From Coriobacteriia bacterium (GTDB lineage: Bacteria; Actinomycetota; Coriobacteriia; Anaerosomatales; PHET01), in the NCBI GenBank assembly GCA_034370385.1, contig JAXMKZ010000059.1, forward strand, positions 1 to 64,000: DNA of 64,000 bases. Direction: 5' to 3'. Below the pieces are notes generated by a model, which made no database searches, was not told the DNA's origin, and was given only the letters and a program-made list of their open reading frames with translations. The position numbers were made by a program, and so were the translations under genes. Positions 38,595 to 46,957 of the stretch are shown piece by piece; the first letter of the stretch is position 1; every line of letters starts with the position of its first letter.

Positions 38595-39539
38595 TCATCG
38601 TGTCTTCTTTGCAAAGCGGCCGATCAGCGTGGCGGCCGCATTGAGCGTCACCACGAGCAGCATCAAGACCATCGCCGCACCGTAGGCGAGGCCCGGCGCA
38701 TTCCCCTCGCCGGCGGGCGACGAGAAGTAGGTGAAGGTCGTGAGTGTGGATCCCGTCCCGCGTATGACCGTGAGAATGTGTTCGGGCGCCCACCAGTTGT
38801 CGACGGCCATGCTCATGGTTCCGCCAAGCGTGAGCCAGACGATGGCGGTGTCTCCCGCTGCAAGGCCCATCCCCAGAATGACGGCGGTCATCAGTCCGGG
38901 TGACGCCGCAGGCAGGATGACGCGCCTGATCGCCCGCCACTTCGTGACGCCGAGAGCCGCGGCGCCGTGCCTGTAACTCGCAGGCACCGACCGTACCGCC
39001 TCCTCCATGACCTTGATCACGAACGGAAGCACGTGGATCGCCATGACCGTCGCGGCCACGAAGAACGAGCGGCCGAACGCAGCGTCGGCGCCCTCGGCGC
39101 CCGCAGAAGACATGAACGTGAATGCCGCATGCGAGAACATGGCTACACCGAACATGCCGAATACGACGGAAGGAACGCCCGCAAGGACCTCCAGTCCCAG
39201 ACGAATACTCTTGGTGAGAGGTTTGCGCTCGTCCATATACTCCGCGAGGTAGACCGCCGCGCCCAACGCTATGGGCACGGTCAGCAACGTCGAGAGCAAG
39301 ACCAGCACCGTCGTACCCACGATGGGAATCCGTATGCCGCCTCCTGCTTCCTCGACCAGACTAGGCTCGGGGTCGGTAGTCAGGAAGGTCCAATCGACAT
39401 ACTGGATCCCCTCATAGATCAAGTAGCCCACGATGAAGAAGCAGACTGCGGCGACGATCCCTGCGGCAAGCCACGCTGCGGCGGGACCAATCCTCGTAGA
39501 CAGCCGCCTCGGTCGTGTGATGTGGTGATCGCTTCTCAT
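38595..39539 (-). CDS. pstA: phosphate ABC transporter permease PstA
   Basis: 314-residue inner-membrane permease with about six helices. The N-terminal hydrophobic segment is followed by GIRIPIVGTTVLVLLSTLLTVPIALGAAVYLAEY, VLAGVPSVVFGMFGVAMF and the EAA loop MEEAVRSVPASYRHGAAALGVTKWRAIRRVILPAASPGLM, the docking site for PstB. ATG at 39537-39539 with GGGGA 6 nt upstream is chosen; a GTG overlapping the pstC stop is also possible. It forms the channel with PstC. Confidence 0.95.
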   Translation of the reverse strand: MRSDHHITRPRRLSTRIGPAAAWLAAGIVAAVCFFIVGYLIYEGIQYVDWTFLTTDPEPSLVEEAGGGIRIPIVGTTVLVLLSTLLTVPIALGAAVYLAEYMDERKPLTKSIRLGLEVLAGVPSVVFGMFGVAMFSHAAFTFMSSAGAEGADAAFGRSFFVAATVMAIHVLPFVIKVMEEAVRSVPASYRHGAAALGVTKWRAIRRVILPAASPGLMTAVILGMGLAAGDTAIVWLTLGGTMSMAVDNWWAPEHILTVIRGTGSTLTTFTYFSSPAGEGNAPGLAYGAAMVLMLLVVTLNAAATLIGRFAKKTR

Positions 39540-39550
39540 GGTGTCCCCGT

Positions 39551-40597
39551 TCACAACGAGCGCCCGGTGTCGAGCGAAAGCCGTCGTCGATACCAGTCCA
39601 CGATCCAGCGGGCGAACAGGCTCAACGACAGACTCGCCACGAGTAGAAGCGCGGCAAGTCCGAACAAGGCCGCCTCGATGTCGGGGATGCTCATAGCCTC
39701 CCCGCCGGTCTCCACGATCGCAGAGGCCATCGTGCGAATCGGCATGAACGGGAAGTACTGCACCCCCCACTCCATGCTCGGTATGAAGGCGATGGACCCG
39801 GCGACCATCGAAAGCGCGATTGCTTCACCGATCGCGCGCGCCGCCGCAAGAACGGCCCCCGCAAGCAGCCCGGGGGCGGCCGCAGGCACCTGGATACGGG
39901 TGATCGCCCGCCAGCGGTGCATCCCAAGGGCGAGTCCACCCTCGAAGAAGCCCCGCGGTACGGCCCTCAGCGAATCCACCGCGACGGTCACGAAGAACGG
40001 CAGGATCATGAAGGAGAGCACCAGAACACCCGCAAGAAGCGACGCTCCTTCGAGCGGAACGTCCGGGACTACGTCCATGGCGTCGGCGGGAACCAGTTTC
40101 GTCAGGACCGGCACTACTACGGCCAGCCCGACCAAACCGAACACCACAGACGGGATGCCTGCCATCAGCTGCACCACCGACTCAAGCGGCGTACGCAGCC
40201 AATCCGGCGCAAGCTCAGCGATGAAGATCGCGCATCCCAGTCCCAAGACGACGGAAACCGCCAGCGCACCCAAGGTGGTGAGCGTGGTTCCGATGATGAG
40301 CGGCAACGCCCCGAACACGACGGCCGACTCGGACCATGCTATGTCGATAGCGGTGTCCCAGTCGCCCGTGGTGACAAACGCAAGGCCTTGCGTGGCGAAC
40401 AGGGGTGCGGCGTAGCGGAACACGTACGCGATCACGAGCGTGACCAGTGCACCCGAGAAGATCGCGCACGCCGCCAAGACCGGTGCCGCGACGTGCTCGC
40501 CCACCCGCTTGACCCGCGAAGAGAGGTCCACCGTCGGTGTCTTCGTCGAAGCTCCGATAGAGGGCACCGCTGTCGCTGACATCTCGTCCCCGGTCAT
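39551..40597 (-). CDS. pstC: phosphate ABC transporter permease PstC
   Basis: 348-residue permease. Hallmarks: VFGALPLIIGTTLTTLGALAVSVVLGLGCAIFIAELAP, LMAGIPSVVFGLVGLAVVVP, EAA loop SLRAVPRGFFEGGLALGMHRWRAITRIQVPAAAPGLLAG and AARAIGEAIALSMVAGS. ATG at 40595-40597 has GGAG 5 nt upstream. It is followed by pstA after 11 bp. Together PstC and PstA form the membrane pore of high-affinity phosphate uptake. Confidence 0.95.
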   Translation of the reverse strand: MTGDEMSATAVPSIGASTKTPTVDLSSRVKRVGEHVAAPVLAACAIFSGALVTLVIAYVFRYAAPLFATQGLAFVTTGDWDTAIDIAWSESAVVFGALPLIIGTTLTTLGALAVSVVLGLGCAIFIAELAPDWLRTPLESVVQLMAGIPSVVFGLVGLAVVVPVLTKLVPADAMDVVPDVPLEGASLLAGVLVLSFMILPFFVTVAVDSLRAVPRGFFEGGLALGMHRWRAITRIQVPAAAPGLLAGAVLAAARAIGEAIALSMVAGSIAFIPSMEWGVQYFPFMPIRTMASAIVETGGEAMSIPDIEAALFGLAALLLVASLSLSLFARWIVDWYRRRLSLDTGRSL

Positions 40598-40698
40598 CAA
40601 TTCTCCTCACTCCACACGTCTCTCACGTCTCTCAGAACACACGCGCGCCGGGCCCGAAGCGCACAATCACTCCGGACCCGGCGGCGTACGGTGCGGTA

Positions 40699-41517
40699 CT
40701 AGCGAATCGGCAGGAACTCCTTGCCGGCCACCTTCTGGCCAGCAGAGCTCTTGCACCAGTCGAGGAACTTCTTGGTGTTGCCGGACGGCGCGCCCTTGGT
40801 GATGAAGTAGAGGGGGCGGACGTACTTGTACTTCCCGGACAGTGCGTTGGCACGAGTCGGTGCAACGCCGCCCATGGTCACGCCGCGCACCGAGCTGTTC
40901 ACAAACGCCATACCCACGTAGCCGATAGCGTTCTTGTTGCGCGCGACACCCGAACGAACCATGCCGTTGGAGGCGTAGCCCTTGGTGCGCGAAGACTGGC
41001 GCTTGTTGGCAAGGAATGCTTCCTTGAAGTACTCGTACGTGCCGGATGCGCCGGTGCGTCCGCACAGGACGATCGAGGCGTTGGCGCCACCGACCTGCCG
41101 CCAGTTCGTGATCTTGCCGTGATAGATGTCCCGAACCTGCGCTTCGGTCAGCTTGCGGACCTTGTTGCTCGGGTGGACGATGACGGCGAGCGAGTCACGC
41201 GCTACAACGTGATACTCGAGCCCTGCCGGGTCGCTGCTCTTGGGGTCGCGCGAGGACATTCCGATGTCGACGCGGCCTGCAGCAGCATCCTTGAATCCGA
41301 CGCTCGAACCGCCGCCGGCGACGGTGATCGTCCAGCCCTTGCCCGTGCTCGTCTTCTTGAACGCGGTCGCGAACTCCTGTGCAAGCGGCTGTACGGTGGT
41401 CGAGCCGGAGAGCTTGAGCGAAGTGGCTGCGAAGGCGGCCTGCGGCGCCATAAGCGCGGCGACGACTGTGACGGCAAGGGCGAGCGATGCGAAACGCTTG
41501 ATGGGGTTTCGGAGCAT
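40699..41517 (-). CDS. pstS: phosphate-binding protein PstS
   Basis: 272-residue phosphate receptor. A type I signal peptide ends near PQAAFA; no lipobox cysteine is seen, which is unusual for a monoderm and leaves its anchoring unclear. Mature features: LKLSGSTTVQPLAQEFATAF, VAGGGSSVGFKDAAAGRVDIGMSSRD, GRTGASGTYEYFKEAFL and NAIGYVGMAFV, which contribute the phosphate site. GGAAGG lies about 9 nt before the ATG. It lies second in the operon after an exported protein of unknown function. Confidence 0.94.
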   Translation of the reverse strand: MLRNPIKRFASLALAVTVVAALMAPQAAFAATSLKLSGSTTVQPLAQEFATAFKKTSTGKGWTITVAGGGSSVGFKDAAAGRVDIGMSSRDPKSSDPAGLEYHVVARDSLAVIVHPSNKVRKLTEAQVRDIYHGKITNWRQVGGANASIVLCGRTGASGTYEYFKEAFLANKRQSSRTKGYASNGMVRSGVARNKNAIGYVGMAFVNSSVRGVTMGGVAPTRANALSGKYKYVRPLYFITKGAPSGNTKKFLDWCKSSAGQKVAGKEFLPIR

Positions 41518-41561
41518 GTCAGTGACCTTCCTCTCTGAACTAATGTCTGGGGTGGCGAAAG

Positions 41562-42272
41562 CTAACGGACGGTGATGGTCCTGGACTTCATCGGCGACGC
41601 GACACCGAAGGTATTGCCGAGGAACTTCGCGCTGATCGTGTAGCGTCCGGCCCGGGGAAGCTTCAGCGTCGTCGCGGCGTTGCCGAGGTCATCGGTGGTC
41701 AGCGTCATCGACTTGCTGTACGAGCCGGAGGCGCTCTTCACCTTGACGGCGACCTTGCCCACCCCGCTGATCGGCGCGACCATGAACGTCGTGCTGAACG
41801 ACTTGTTCTTTCGGATGGCCGACGGCGTAGAGATGCTGACGGCTGTGCGGGTGTTTCGCGACATCCGAAGGCTGAATATCTCGCTCGTTGCCGAAGCGTT
41901 GGGCGAGGATGCCACCGGGATGTAGACGGCACGCATGACGGCGGGATACGTGAGTGATTCGTCGATGCCGAGGTAGAGGGGCTCGATCTCAGGAGCAGCG
42001 CCGGTGGTCTCGTGAGACTCGACGACCTGGCCCTCTCCGTACTTCACCCACGCGTCTGAGGCGTCGAGGACGAACAGGTCGATCCTGTCGCCGACCGAGA
42101 CGGTGTTGTCGATACTCGGGCGTACGACGACCTCGGTGCCGTACGTGCCCCTCTTGGGAGTCACATCCACAGACAGGCGCACCTGAGTGGCGGCGACCGC
42201 GGTCCCGACTACCGCGAGCATGCATACAAGCGCAGCCCCCGTCAGCCAAGCGGCCTTCATCCTTCCTCGCAT
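41562..42272 (-). CDS. exported Ig-like-fold protein of unknown function leading the pst operon
   Basis: 236 residues beginning MRGRMKAAWLTG, with a signal peptide of about 29 residues ending near AVAATQV and otherwise beta-rich sequence. RLSVDVTPKRGTYGTEVVVRPSIDNTVSVGDRIDLFVLD and, near the end, TTLKLPRAGRYTISAKFLGNTFGVASP resemble bacterial Ig-like/Big repeats. I do not recognise a specific family. The ATG has GAAGGAGG 5 nt upstream. It is transcribed toward pstS with a 44-bp gap, so may be phosphate-regulated; it could be a surface partner of the receptor (inference). Confidence 0.6.
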   Translation of the reverse strand: MRGRMKAAWLTGAALVCMLAVVGTAVAATQVRLSVDVTPKRGTYGTEVVVRPSIDNTVSVGDRIDLFVLDASDAWVKYGEGQVVESHETTGAAPEIEPLYLGIDESLTYPAVMRAVYIPVASSPNASATSEIFSLRMSRNTRTAVSISTPSAIRKNKSFSTTFMVAPISGVGKVAVKVKSASGSYSKSMTLTTDDLGNAATTLKLPRAGRYTISAKFLGNTFGVASPMKSRTITVR

Positions 42273-42309
42273 GGGTCCTCCTTCGTTTCGGTGATGCGAG
42301 AACATCAAT

Positions 42310-42337
42310 GGCGGCCGGAGCGTCGGCTCCGACCGCC
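42310..42337 (-). promoter_or_regulatory. strong hairpin in the pst operon leader
   Basis: On the minus strand GGCGGTCGGAGC pairs with GCTCCGGCCGCC (12 bp, one G:T) around CGAC, 38 bp before the first gene. No T-run follows, so it is more likely a leader structure than a terminator. Confidence 0.4.
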
Positions 42338-42390
42338 ACGACGATAGGCGAACCCTGCGAGGGGTTGGTTGCACGCTTGGCAGTATTCAG

Positions 42391-42451
42391 TTACATCATC
42401 GGCGTGTTGTTGTTGCCGAAGTCTTACACGAGCGCTCCTCGTCCGTTACAC
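42391..42451. promoter_or_regulatory. phased TTACAY repeats, possible Pho-box array
   Basis: On the plus strand TTACAT (42391-42396), TTACAC (42424-42429) and TTACAC (42446-42451) are spaced 33 and 22 bp, both multiples of 11. PhoP/PhoB boxes are direct repeats of about this size on one helix face. They lie 120-180 bp before the pst operon. Confidence 0.35.
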
Positions 42452-42478
42452 GGCCGAAAGAACCTCACGGGCACCGCG

Positions 42479-42706
42479 TCAGACGAGCTTCCCCACCTGA
42501 GGAAAGTCGGTCACGTACACATCGTGCGGAGCCTCGTCGTGGTCGGTAGTGAGGTCCGCCCCGGCCTGATGCATCCCCTCGTGATCGCCGTCTCCCCACA
42601 TGCCACTCTCGGTGACGTCGTAGACGGCGCCGTCATAGGCGACGTAGGCGGGTCGGCCTTCACGGCCGTCGAATTCAGCAAGCTCCTCGAGCGTGAAATC
42701 CTTCAT
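42479..42706 (-). CDS. cytochrome b5-like haem/steroid-binding domain protein
   Basis: 75-residue stand-alone cytochrome b5-like domain. FTLEELAEFDGREGRPAYVAYDGAVYDVTESGMW is the characteristic opening, and HEGMHQAGADLTTDHDEAPHDVYVT supplies the histidine region equivalent to HPGG. Bacterial members of this short predicted haem/steroid-binding family are common in anaerobes and poorly characterised. It has no signal peptide. AGGAGG lies 6 nt before the ATG, and TATACT (42750-42755, minus strand) is a possible -10 box. Confidence 0.85.
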   Translation of the reverse strand: MKDFTLEELAEFDGREGRPAYVAYDGAVYDVTESGMWGDGDHEGMHQAGADLTTDHDEAPHDVYVTDFPQVGKLV

Positions 42707-42836
42707 GGGAATCCTCCTCGCGAACGGTCATGTCGGTGACGTGAGGCAGAGTATACCCACGACATGAGCGGCTGACTCGTGGCAAGTGAAGGGCGGCAGG
42801 AGGGGCGGGTGCACAGCTGTGCCCCACGCGAGCCGA

Positions 42837-43535
42837 CTACTCCTGCTCGAGCCTCGTGACGAGAAGATCGAGGTCCACAATGATGCGCCGGCCCTTCGTC
42901 GTGACGATGCCGTCGCGCGCCAGCGAAGAGATGACGCGGCTGGCGGTCTCACGCGAGGTGCCCGCCAATGTCGCGATGTCGTAGTGCGTCATCCCCTGGA
43001 TCACGGGCGCACCCCGTGTCTCAAGTCCGGCTGTGGCCACGTTGAGCACCACCCGCATGACCCGGTGGGTCGCATCGCTGAACGCCATGTCCTCAAGCCG
43101 AGCGATTGTGTGTCTGAGACGTCTCGAGAGCGTCGCGATGAGCGAGAGCGCCAGTCGAGGCTGTAGCTGAATGGCGGCCGAGAGGTCCCTGGCCTCGAGC
43201 GCGAGCAGCTCGACATCGGTGACCGCGATGACATCTGAGGATCGCGGCTGTCCGTCAACGAGAGCCATCTCGCCGAAGTGAGCGGGGGCCTCAAGGTAGC
43301 TCAGCACCAGTTCCCTGCCGTCCGGGTTGGCAAGCGCCACCTTCACGCGCCCTGCGACCAGCAGGAACATGGCCGTGCCGACCTCGTTCTGGCCCACGAT
43401 GAAGGCGCCCTTCGGGTACCGGCGCAGTTGCACCATCTCCGCCAGCGCCTCGACGCTGTCCGGCGCGAGATCGGCGAACATGGGAATCCCGGCGAGCCGG
43501 GACATGACCTGGTCTTTCGAGGCTGTAGTGTTCAT
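42837..43535 (-). CDS. Crp/Fnr-family transcriptional regulator
   Basis: 232-residue regulator with an N-terminal cyclic-nucleotide-binding-like domain (GAFIVGQNEVGTAMFLLVAGRVKVALANPDGRELVLSYLEAPAHFGEMALVDGQPRSS) and a C-terminal winged helix with the recognition helix THYDIATLAGTSRETASRVISSL. The pocket keeps GEMALVDGQPRSS, the segment that contacts cAMP in CRP. There is no N-terminal cysteine cluster as in FNR, so it is CRP-like. The start is ATG at 43533-43535; the Shine-Dalgarno is poor. A CRP-type palindrome lies 24 bp upstream. Confidence 0.92.
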   Translation of the reverse strand: MNTTASKDQVMSRLAGIPMFADLAPDSVEALAEMVQLRRYPKGAFIVGQNEVGTAMFLLVAGRVKVALANPDGRELVLSYLEAPAHFGEMALVDGQPRSSDVIAVTDVELLALEARDLSAAIQLQPRLALSLIATLSRRLRHTIARLEDMAFSDATHRVMRVVLNVATAGLETRGAPVIQGMTHYDIATLAGTSRETASRVISSLARDGIVTTKGRRIIVDLDLLVTRLEQE

Positions 43536-43559
43536 GGTTCTGTCATCGGCAAACGCGCG

Positions 43560-43575
43560 TGTGACTTTAGACACA
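43560..43575. promoter_or_regulatory. CRP-type operator
   Basis: TGTGA-CTTTAG-ACACA, nearly the E. coli CRP consensus TGTGA-N6-TCACA with one mismatch, centred about 32 bp before the regulator's start codon. On the minus strand it includes TAAAGT, a possible -10 box, suggesting autorepression. Confidence 0.6.
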
Positions 43576-43597
43576 CTTTTCCAGTGACCGCGCACAC

Positions 43598-43629
43598 GAA
43601 AGAGGCGGGACCCGTTTGAGCCCCGCCTC
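43598..43629 (-). terminator. terminator of the FAD/Fe-S dehydrogenase gene
   Basis: On the minus strand GAGGCGGG pairs with CCCGCCTC around a 12-nt loop, followed by TTTCGT, about 28 bp past the stop codon of the dehydrogenase gene. Confidence 0.65.
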
Positions 43630-43657
43630 GTGGCGATCTCCTACCGTGCGCTCGTGC

Positions 43658-46600
43658 CTAGGCGGTTGCCGCAGAACGCGCCGCGCCCTCATCACGAAGG
43701 AACTCGATCCAGAACGGAACCAGATGCGGAATGAGCTCGGGCAAGTACGTCGGCATGAGCGAGTCCATCGTCTTGGGGAGCAGATCGGGCATCAACTCGG
43801 CCATGTCAGGCGGCATCTCGCCGATGTAGTCTTCAACTTCGCTCACCATGTCGGGCATGACCTTGCCGAGAATCCCTGGCGCCATCGCCGGGAACATGAG
43901 CGGCATCATCTTCTCCATCATCGCCAGTCCGCCCGGCACGTGTTTCATAGAGCGCATCATCGGGGCCATGCCTGCGGGCATCGCGTCCATCATCTGAGGG
44001 AAGATGCGGGTCATGAACTTGGCCATGTTCTCGGGCTGCAGCAAGATGATGAACTTCTCGAAGTAGCTCCACATATACATGGAGTACTCGGTGGTTTCGG
44101 GAATGTCGTAGCCGGCCGCCTGCGCCACGACGCGCGACAGATCGTCGATCTTCAAGGGTAGGTCGTTCTTGATGACCGAGTCGCGCAGCTGCACCTGGCA
44201 GCACGGGCACAGCGCCACGACCGTATCGGCGCCGATGTCGACGGCCTCCTGCAGCCGATGCTTGCCCAGAACCGGCGCGATCGGCATCTCACCGACCAGC
44301 GTCAGCACGGATCCGCAGCACATGCCTTCTTCGCGGTTGTGCTCCATCTCGGCGTACTCGACTCCGGGAATCGCCTTGAGCATGTCGCGGGGCGGCTCGT
44401 AGTTGCCCTGCGCTCGACCCATGTGACATGAATCGTGGAAAGTGATCTTCTTGCCTTCGAACGGGTCGCTCTTCAGGGCCAATGTCCCGTCCGCCAACGC
44501 AGGTGCGATGAGTTCCGAGTAGTGCTTGACCTCGAAGTCGAAGTCTTCGCCGCGTTCGGCTGCAAGCTTCGCGTAGAGCTCCTTCCACACCAGTCCGCAC
44601 GCGGGACACGAGGTGACGATGGTCTTGGCCCCGCGCTTCTTCGCCTCAGTGACGTTGTGCTCGTAGATCTCCTCGAATAGGTCCCACTTGCCAGCAACCT
44701 TCATCGGAATGCCACAGCAGGCCTCGTCCTTGCCCATATACGCCACCGAGTGACCGGCGTCCTGGAGGAGGCGAATCGACGCCTCGGCGATGTCGGTCTC
44801 CACGAAGCTCGCTGTGCAGCCGGCGAAGTAGAGGATGTCGGCCTTCTCGGGGATCTTGGCGGCGACATCGTCCGGTACCCAGTTGTCGCGGTTCTCCGCT
44901 TTTCCGGCCCAGATGTCTCTCTCGCCCCGAAGGGACGCGGCCATCATCTCGAACGGCGGGAACGTGCCGCGCTTCTCCTCGTTGATGAGCTTGCCGCGCA
45001 TGTCCATCCAGTTGTGCTCGATGGGAAGCTGCAGCTGGCAGCGCGTGTTGCACACTTCGCAGGTCGTGCAGACGAGGAACGTGTCGATGGCCGCTCGGTT
45101 CCACTCCTCGCGACCGGCCATGACCTCTCGCAGGTAAGCGTATTTCCCGCGCGGCGAATGGCTCTCCCAGCCGCGACCGGTGTACTGCTCGCACGTCGGA
45201 ACGCAGTACCCGCACCGCGAGCACGCGTAGGCCATGAAGGCCACATCGCCCGGAATCCCGTTCACGTCTTTGGACAGGTCGCCTGGGCCCTTGGGGGGCT
45301 TGGCCGCGTTGGCGATCGGACGCACGATCGGCTCGAACACCGCCGCCGTACCCATCAAGAGGTCGAGCATTCCACCGGCCCCGTAGACCTTGCCCGGGTT
45401 GAGGATGCCGTGCGGGTCGACGCGGGACTTGTAGGCCTTGAGAGCAGCAAGGCGCTTGTCTCCCAACACACTCGGCGCCTCGCGGCGGAAGTACAGGCCG
45501 GTTGAGTACGCCGCGCCACCGTGTGCTTTGGCGATCTTGATGACTGACAGCGAAAGCGCGAAGGCCAGGTTAAACGTGAACGCGCGCTCGTCGTGCGGGA
45601 TGAAGCCGAGGAGTACGACGTTGTCGCCCTTGCCGACCATGCCCTCGAGGATGAATGGCTGATCGATCTTGGCGTCGATCTCCCCGAGGACCGCAGGCAT
45701 CTGCGCCAGAGGCACGATGACCTCGGTCGGCACGATCGACGGGCCTATGCGCTTCAGGCGCATGGGCGCGAAGCGCTGCTCCCACTCGTGCTCAGCCGCC
45801 TCGGCGTCCAGTTCGCGACCACCATGGGTCTCGATGGCGTCGGCCAGGCCCGCATCGATGGCGTCGCGGCGCGAGGCCGGGTACGCGATAACCGCCAAGT
45901 ACGCCTCGGGGATCGTTGGCTCGTAGTGAGCGTGAGCCTCCTCCCACGGGTGACCGTGACGGTGAGGAAGCTGCTTCTTCAGACGGGTTGATTCCGGGTT
46001 GAGGAACGTGATCGACCAGAGAGGAAGCCCCTGTGCCGAGACGGCCGCCAGCGCCGCGCCGAGCTTGCCGGCGGTGTCGAAGGCCACGAGGCGGTGAACC
46101 TCCTGCTCAAGGGGCCGGACTCGGAACTCGACCTCAGTAATGAAACCGGTGATGCCTTCGGCATCGGCCACATAGGTGAGCAGCTCCTCGCCGGTGAACT
46201 CCTTGACCTCGCCCGTCGGCAACACGACCCGGGCCGCGACCACATTCTCCTTGAACTGCCCGTACTCGTAACTGCCGAAGCCGCTGCCCCCCTGCGCCAG
46301 CCACCCGGCGACCGACGAACTCGGGTACGACGACGGATACATGCGCAGCGTCACGCCCTGCTTCTGAATGTCACGGTCGACCTGCTCCCACACCGCACCG
46401 GCCTGCGTTCTGACCGTGAGCGCCTCGGTGTCCACGGACAGCACCTTCTGCCATCCGGATAGATCCACCACGATCGCTCCCTCGCGCGGCAAGACCCCAC
46501 CGTAGCCGCTGGTAGCCCAGCCACGGGGCACAAGGGCGGTGCCCTTATCCTGAGCGAGCACAACGAGCTTCTTCAGCTGCTCCTCGCTCGTCGGGCGCAC

Positions 46601-46762
46601 GACCGCTCCGGCTGTTCCTGCGGGGACGAAGGGCTTCACCAGACCGGGCATGGCCCCGATGTCGAAGGAGTACATCTTGCGCTCGACCCGGGTGGTCCGA
46701 ACACGGTCGTCGCCGCATATCTCACGCAGCGACTGCTCGACGCCGTCTTTCACTGCTCCCAT
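43658..46762 (-). CDS. FAD-linked oxidase fused to HdrD/GlcF-like Fe-S domains, with Met-rich tail
   Basis: 1034-residue fused dehydrogenase. Residues ~40-220 are a PCMH FAD-binding domain (RPTSEEQLKKLVVLAQDKGTALVPRG; GGSGFGSYEYGQFKENVVAARVVLPTG) and ~220-455 an FAD-oxidase C-terminal domain ending DPHGILNPGKVYG. Two [4Fe-4S] motifs follow (C514/517/520/524 and C565/568/571/575), then two CCG domains (C649, C682/683, C719/722 and C779, C815/816, C852/854/855). This is the layout of D-lactate dehydrogenases/glycolate oxidases (GlcD-GlcF type) that pass electrons to quinone. Residues 911-1010 hold 22 methionines in MPxxM-like patterns, absent from standard relatives. Substrate unknown; D-lactate or a related 2-hydroxyacid is the best guess. 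Confidence 0.88.
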   Translation of the reverse strand: MGAVKDGVEQSLREICGDDRVRTTRVERKMYSFDIGAMPGLVKPFVPAGTAGAVVRPTSEEQLKKLVVLAQDKGTALVPRGWATSGYGGVLPREGAIVVDLSGWQKVLSVDTEALTVRTQAGAVWEQVDRDIQKQGVTLRMYPSSYPSSSVAGWLAQGGSGFGSYEYGQFKENVVAARVVLPTGEVKEFTGEELLTYVADAEGITGFITEVEFRVRPLEQEVHRLVAFDTAGKLGAALAAVSAQGLPLWSITFLNPESTRLKKQLPHRHGHPWEEAHAHYEPTIPEAYLAVIAYPASRRDAIDAGLADAIETHGGRELDAEAAEHEWEQRFAPMRLKRIGPSIVPTEVIVPLAQMPAVLGEIDAKIDQPFILEGMVGKGDNVVLLGFIPHDERAFTFNLAFALSLSVIKIAKAHGGAAYSTGLYFRREAPSVLGDKRLAALKAYKSRVDPHGILNPGKVYGAGGMLDLLMGTAAVFEPIVRPIANAAKPPKGPGDLSKDVNGIPGDVAFMAYACSRCGYCVPTCEQYTGRGWESHSPRGKYAYLREVMAGREEWNRAAIDTFLVCTTCEVCNTRCQLQLPIEHNWMDMRGKLINEEKRGTFPPFEMMAASLRGERDIWAGKAENRDNWVPDDVAAKIPEKADILYFAGCTASFVETDIAEASIRLLQDAGHSVAYMGKDEACCGIPMKVAGKWDLFEEIYEHNVTEAKKRGAKTIVTSCPACGLVWKELYAKLAAERGEDFDFEVKHYSELIAPALADGTLALKSDPFEGKKITFHDSCHMGRAQGNYEPPRDMLKAIPGVEYAEMEHNREEGMCCGSVLTLVGEMPIAPVLGKHRLQEAVDIGADTVVALCPCCQVQLRDSVIKNDLPLKIDDLSRVVAQAAGYDIPETTEYSMYMWSYFEKFIILLQPENMAKFMTRIFPQMMDAMPAGMAPMMRSMKHVPGGLAMMEKMMPLMFPAMAPGILGKVMPDMVSEVEDYIGEMPPDMAELMPDLLPKTMDSLMPTYLPELIPHLVPFWIEFLRDEGAARSAATA

Positions 46763-46817
46763 GGGATGTGATCGCTTCCTTCCGTGTGCTCAAAACGTTG
46801 AATGGTCCTCGGGCTAA

Positions 46818-46857
46818 ATGCCCCGTAGGGTATACCGCATGATACCCCACAGGGTAT
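46818..46857. promoter_or_regulatory. twin palindromic operator, CsoR/CstR-like
   Basis: ATGCCC-CGTA-GGGTAT (46818-46833) and ATACCC-CACA-GGGTAT (46842-46857), two 6-4-6 inverted repeats with centres 24 bp apart, the second perfect. They lie in the divergent gap between the FAD/Fe-S dehydrogenase and the HAD gene. G-tract palindromes of this kind are typical of CsoR/RcnR/CstR-family repressors. Confidence 0.55.
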
Positions 46858-46957
46858 GCCTCGTGTCAACACTCGTTCAGGAAGTCGAGCACCCCCGCTC
46901 CGTGTCCGCGCAAGGCGTGCTACCATGCGCCCGCGCACCTCAAACCGGGAGGCTTTC

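Noticed and set aside
38967-40415. 482-residue plus-strand frame opposite pstA and pstC
   Set aside because: Low-complexity shadow of two membrane-protein genes; no start signal or domain.
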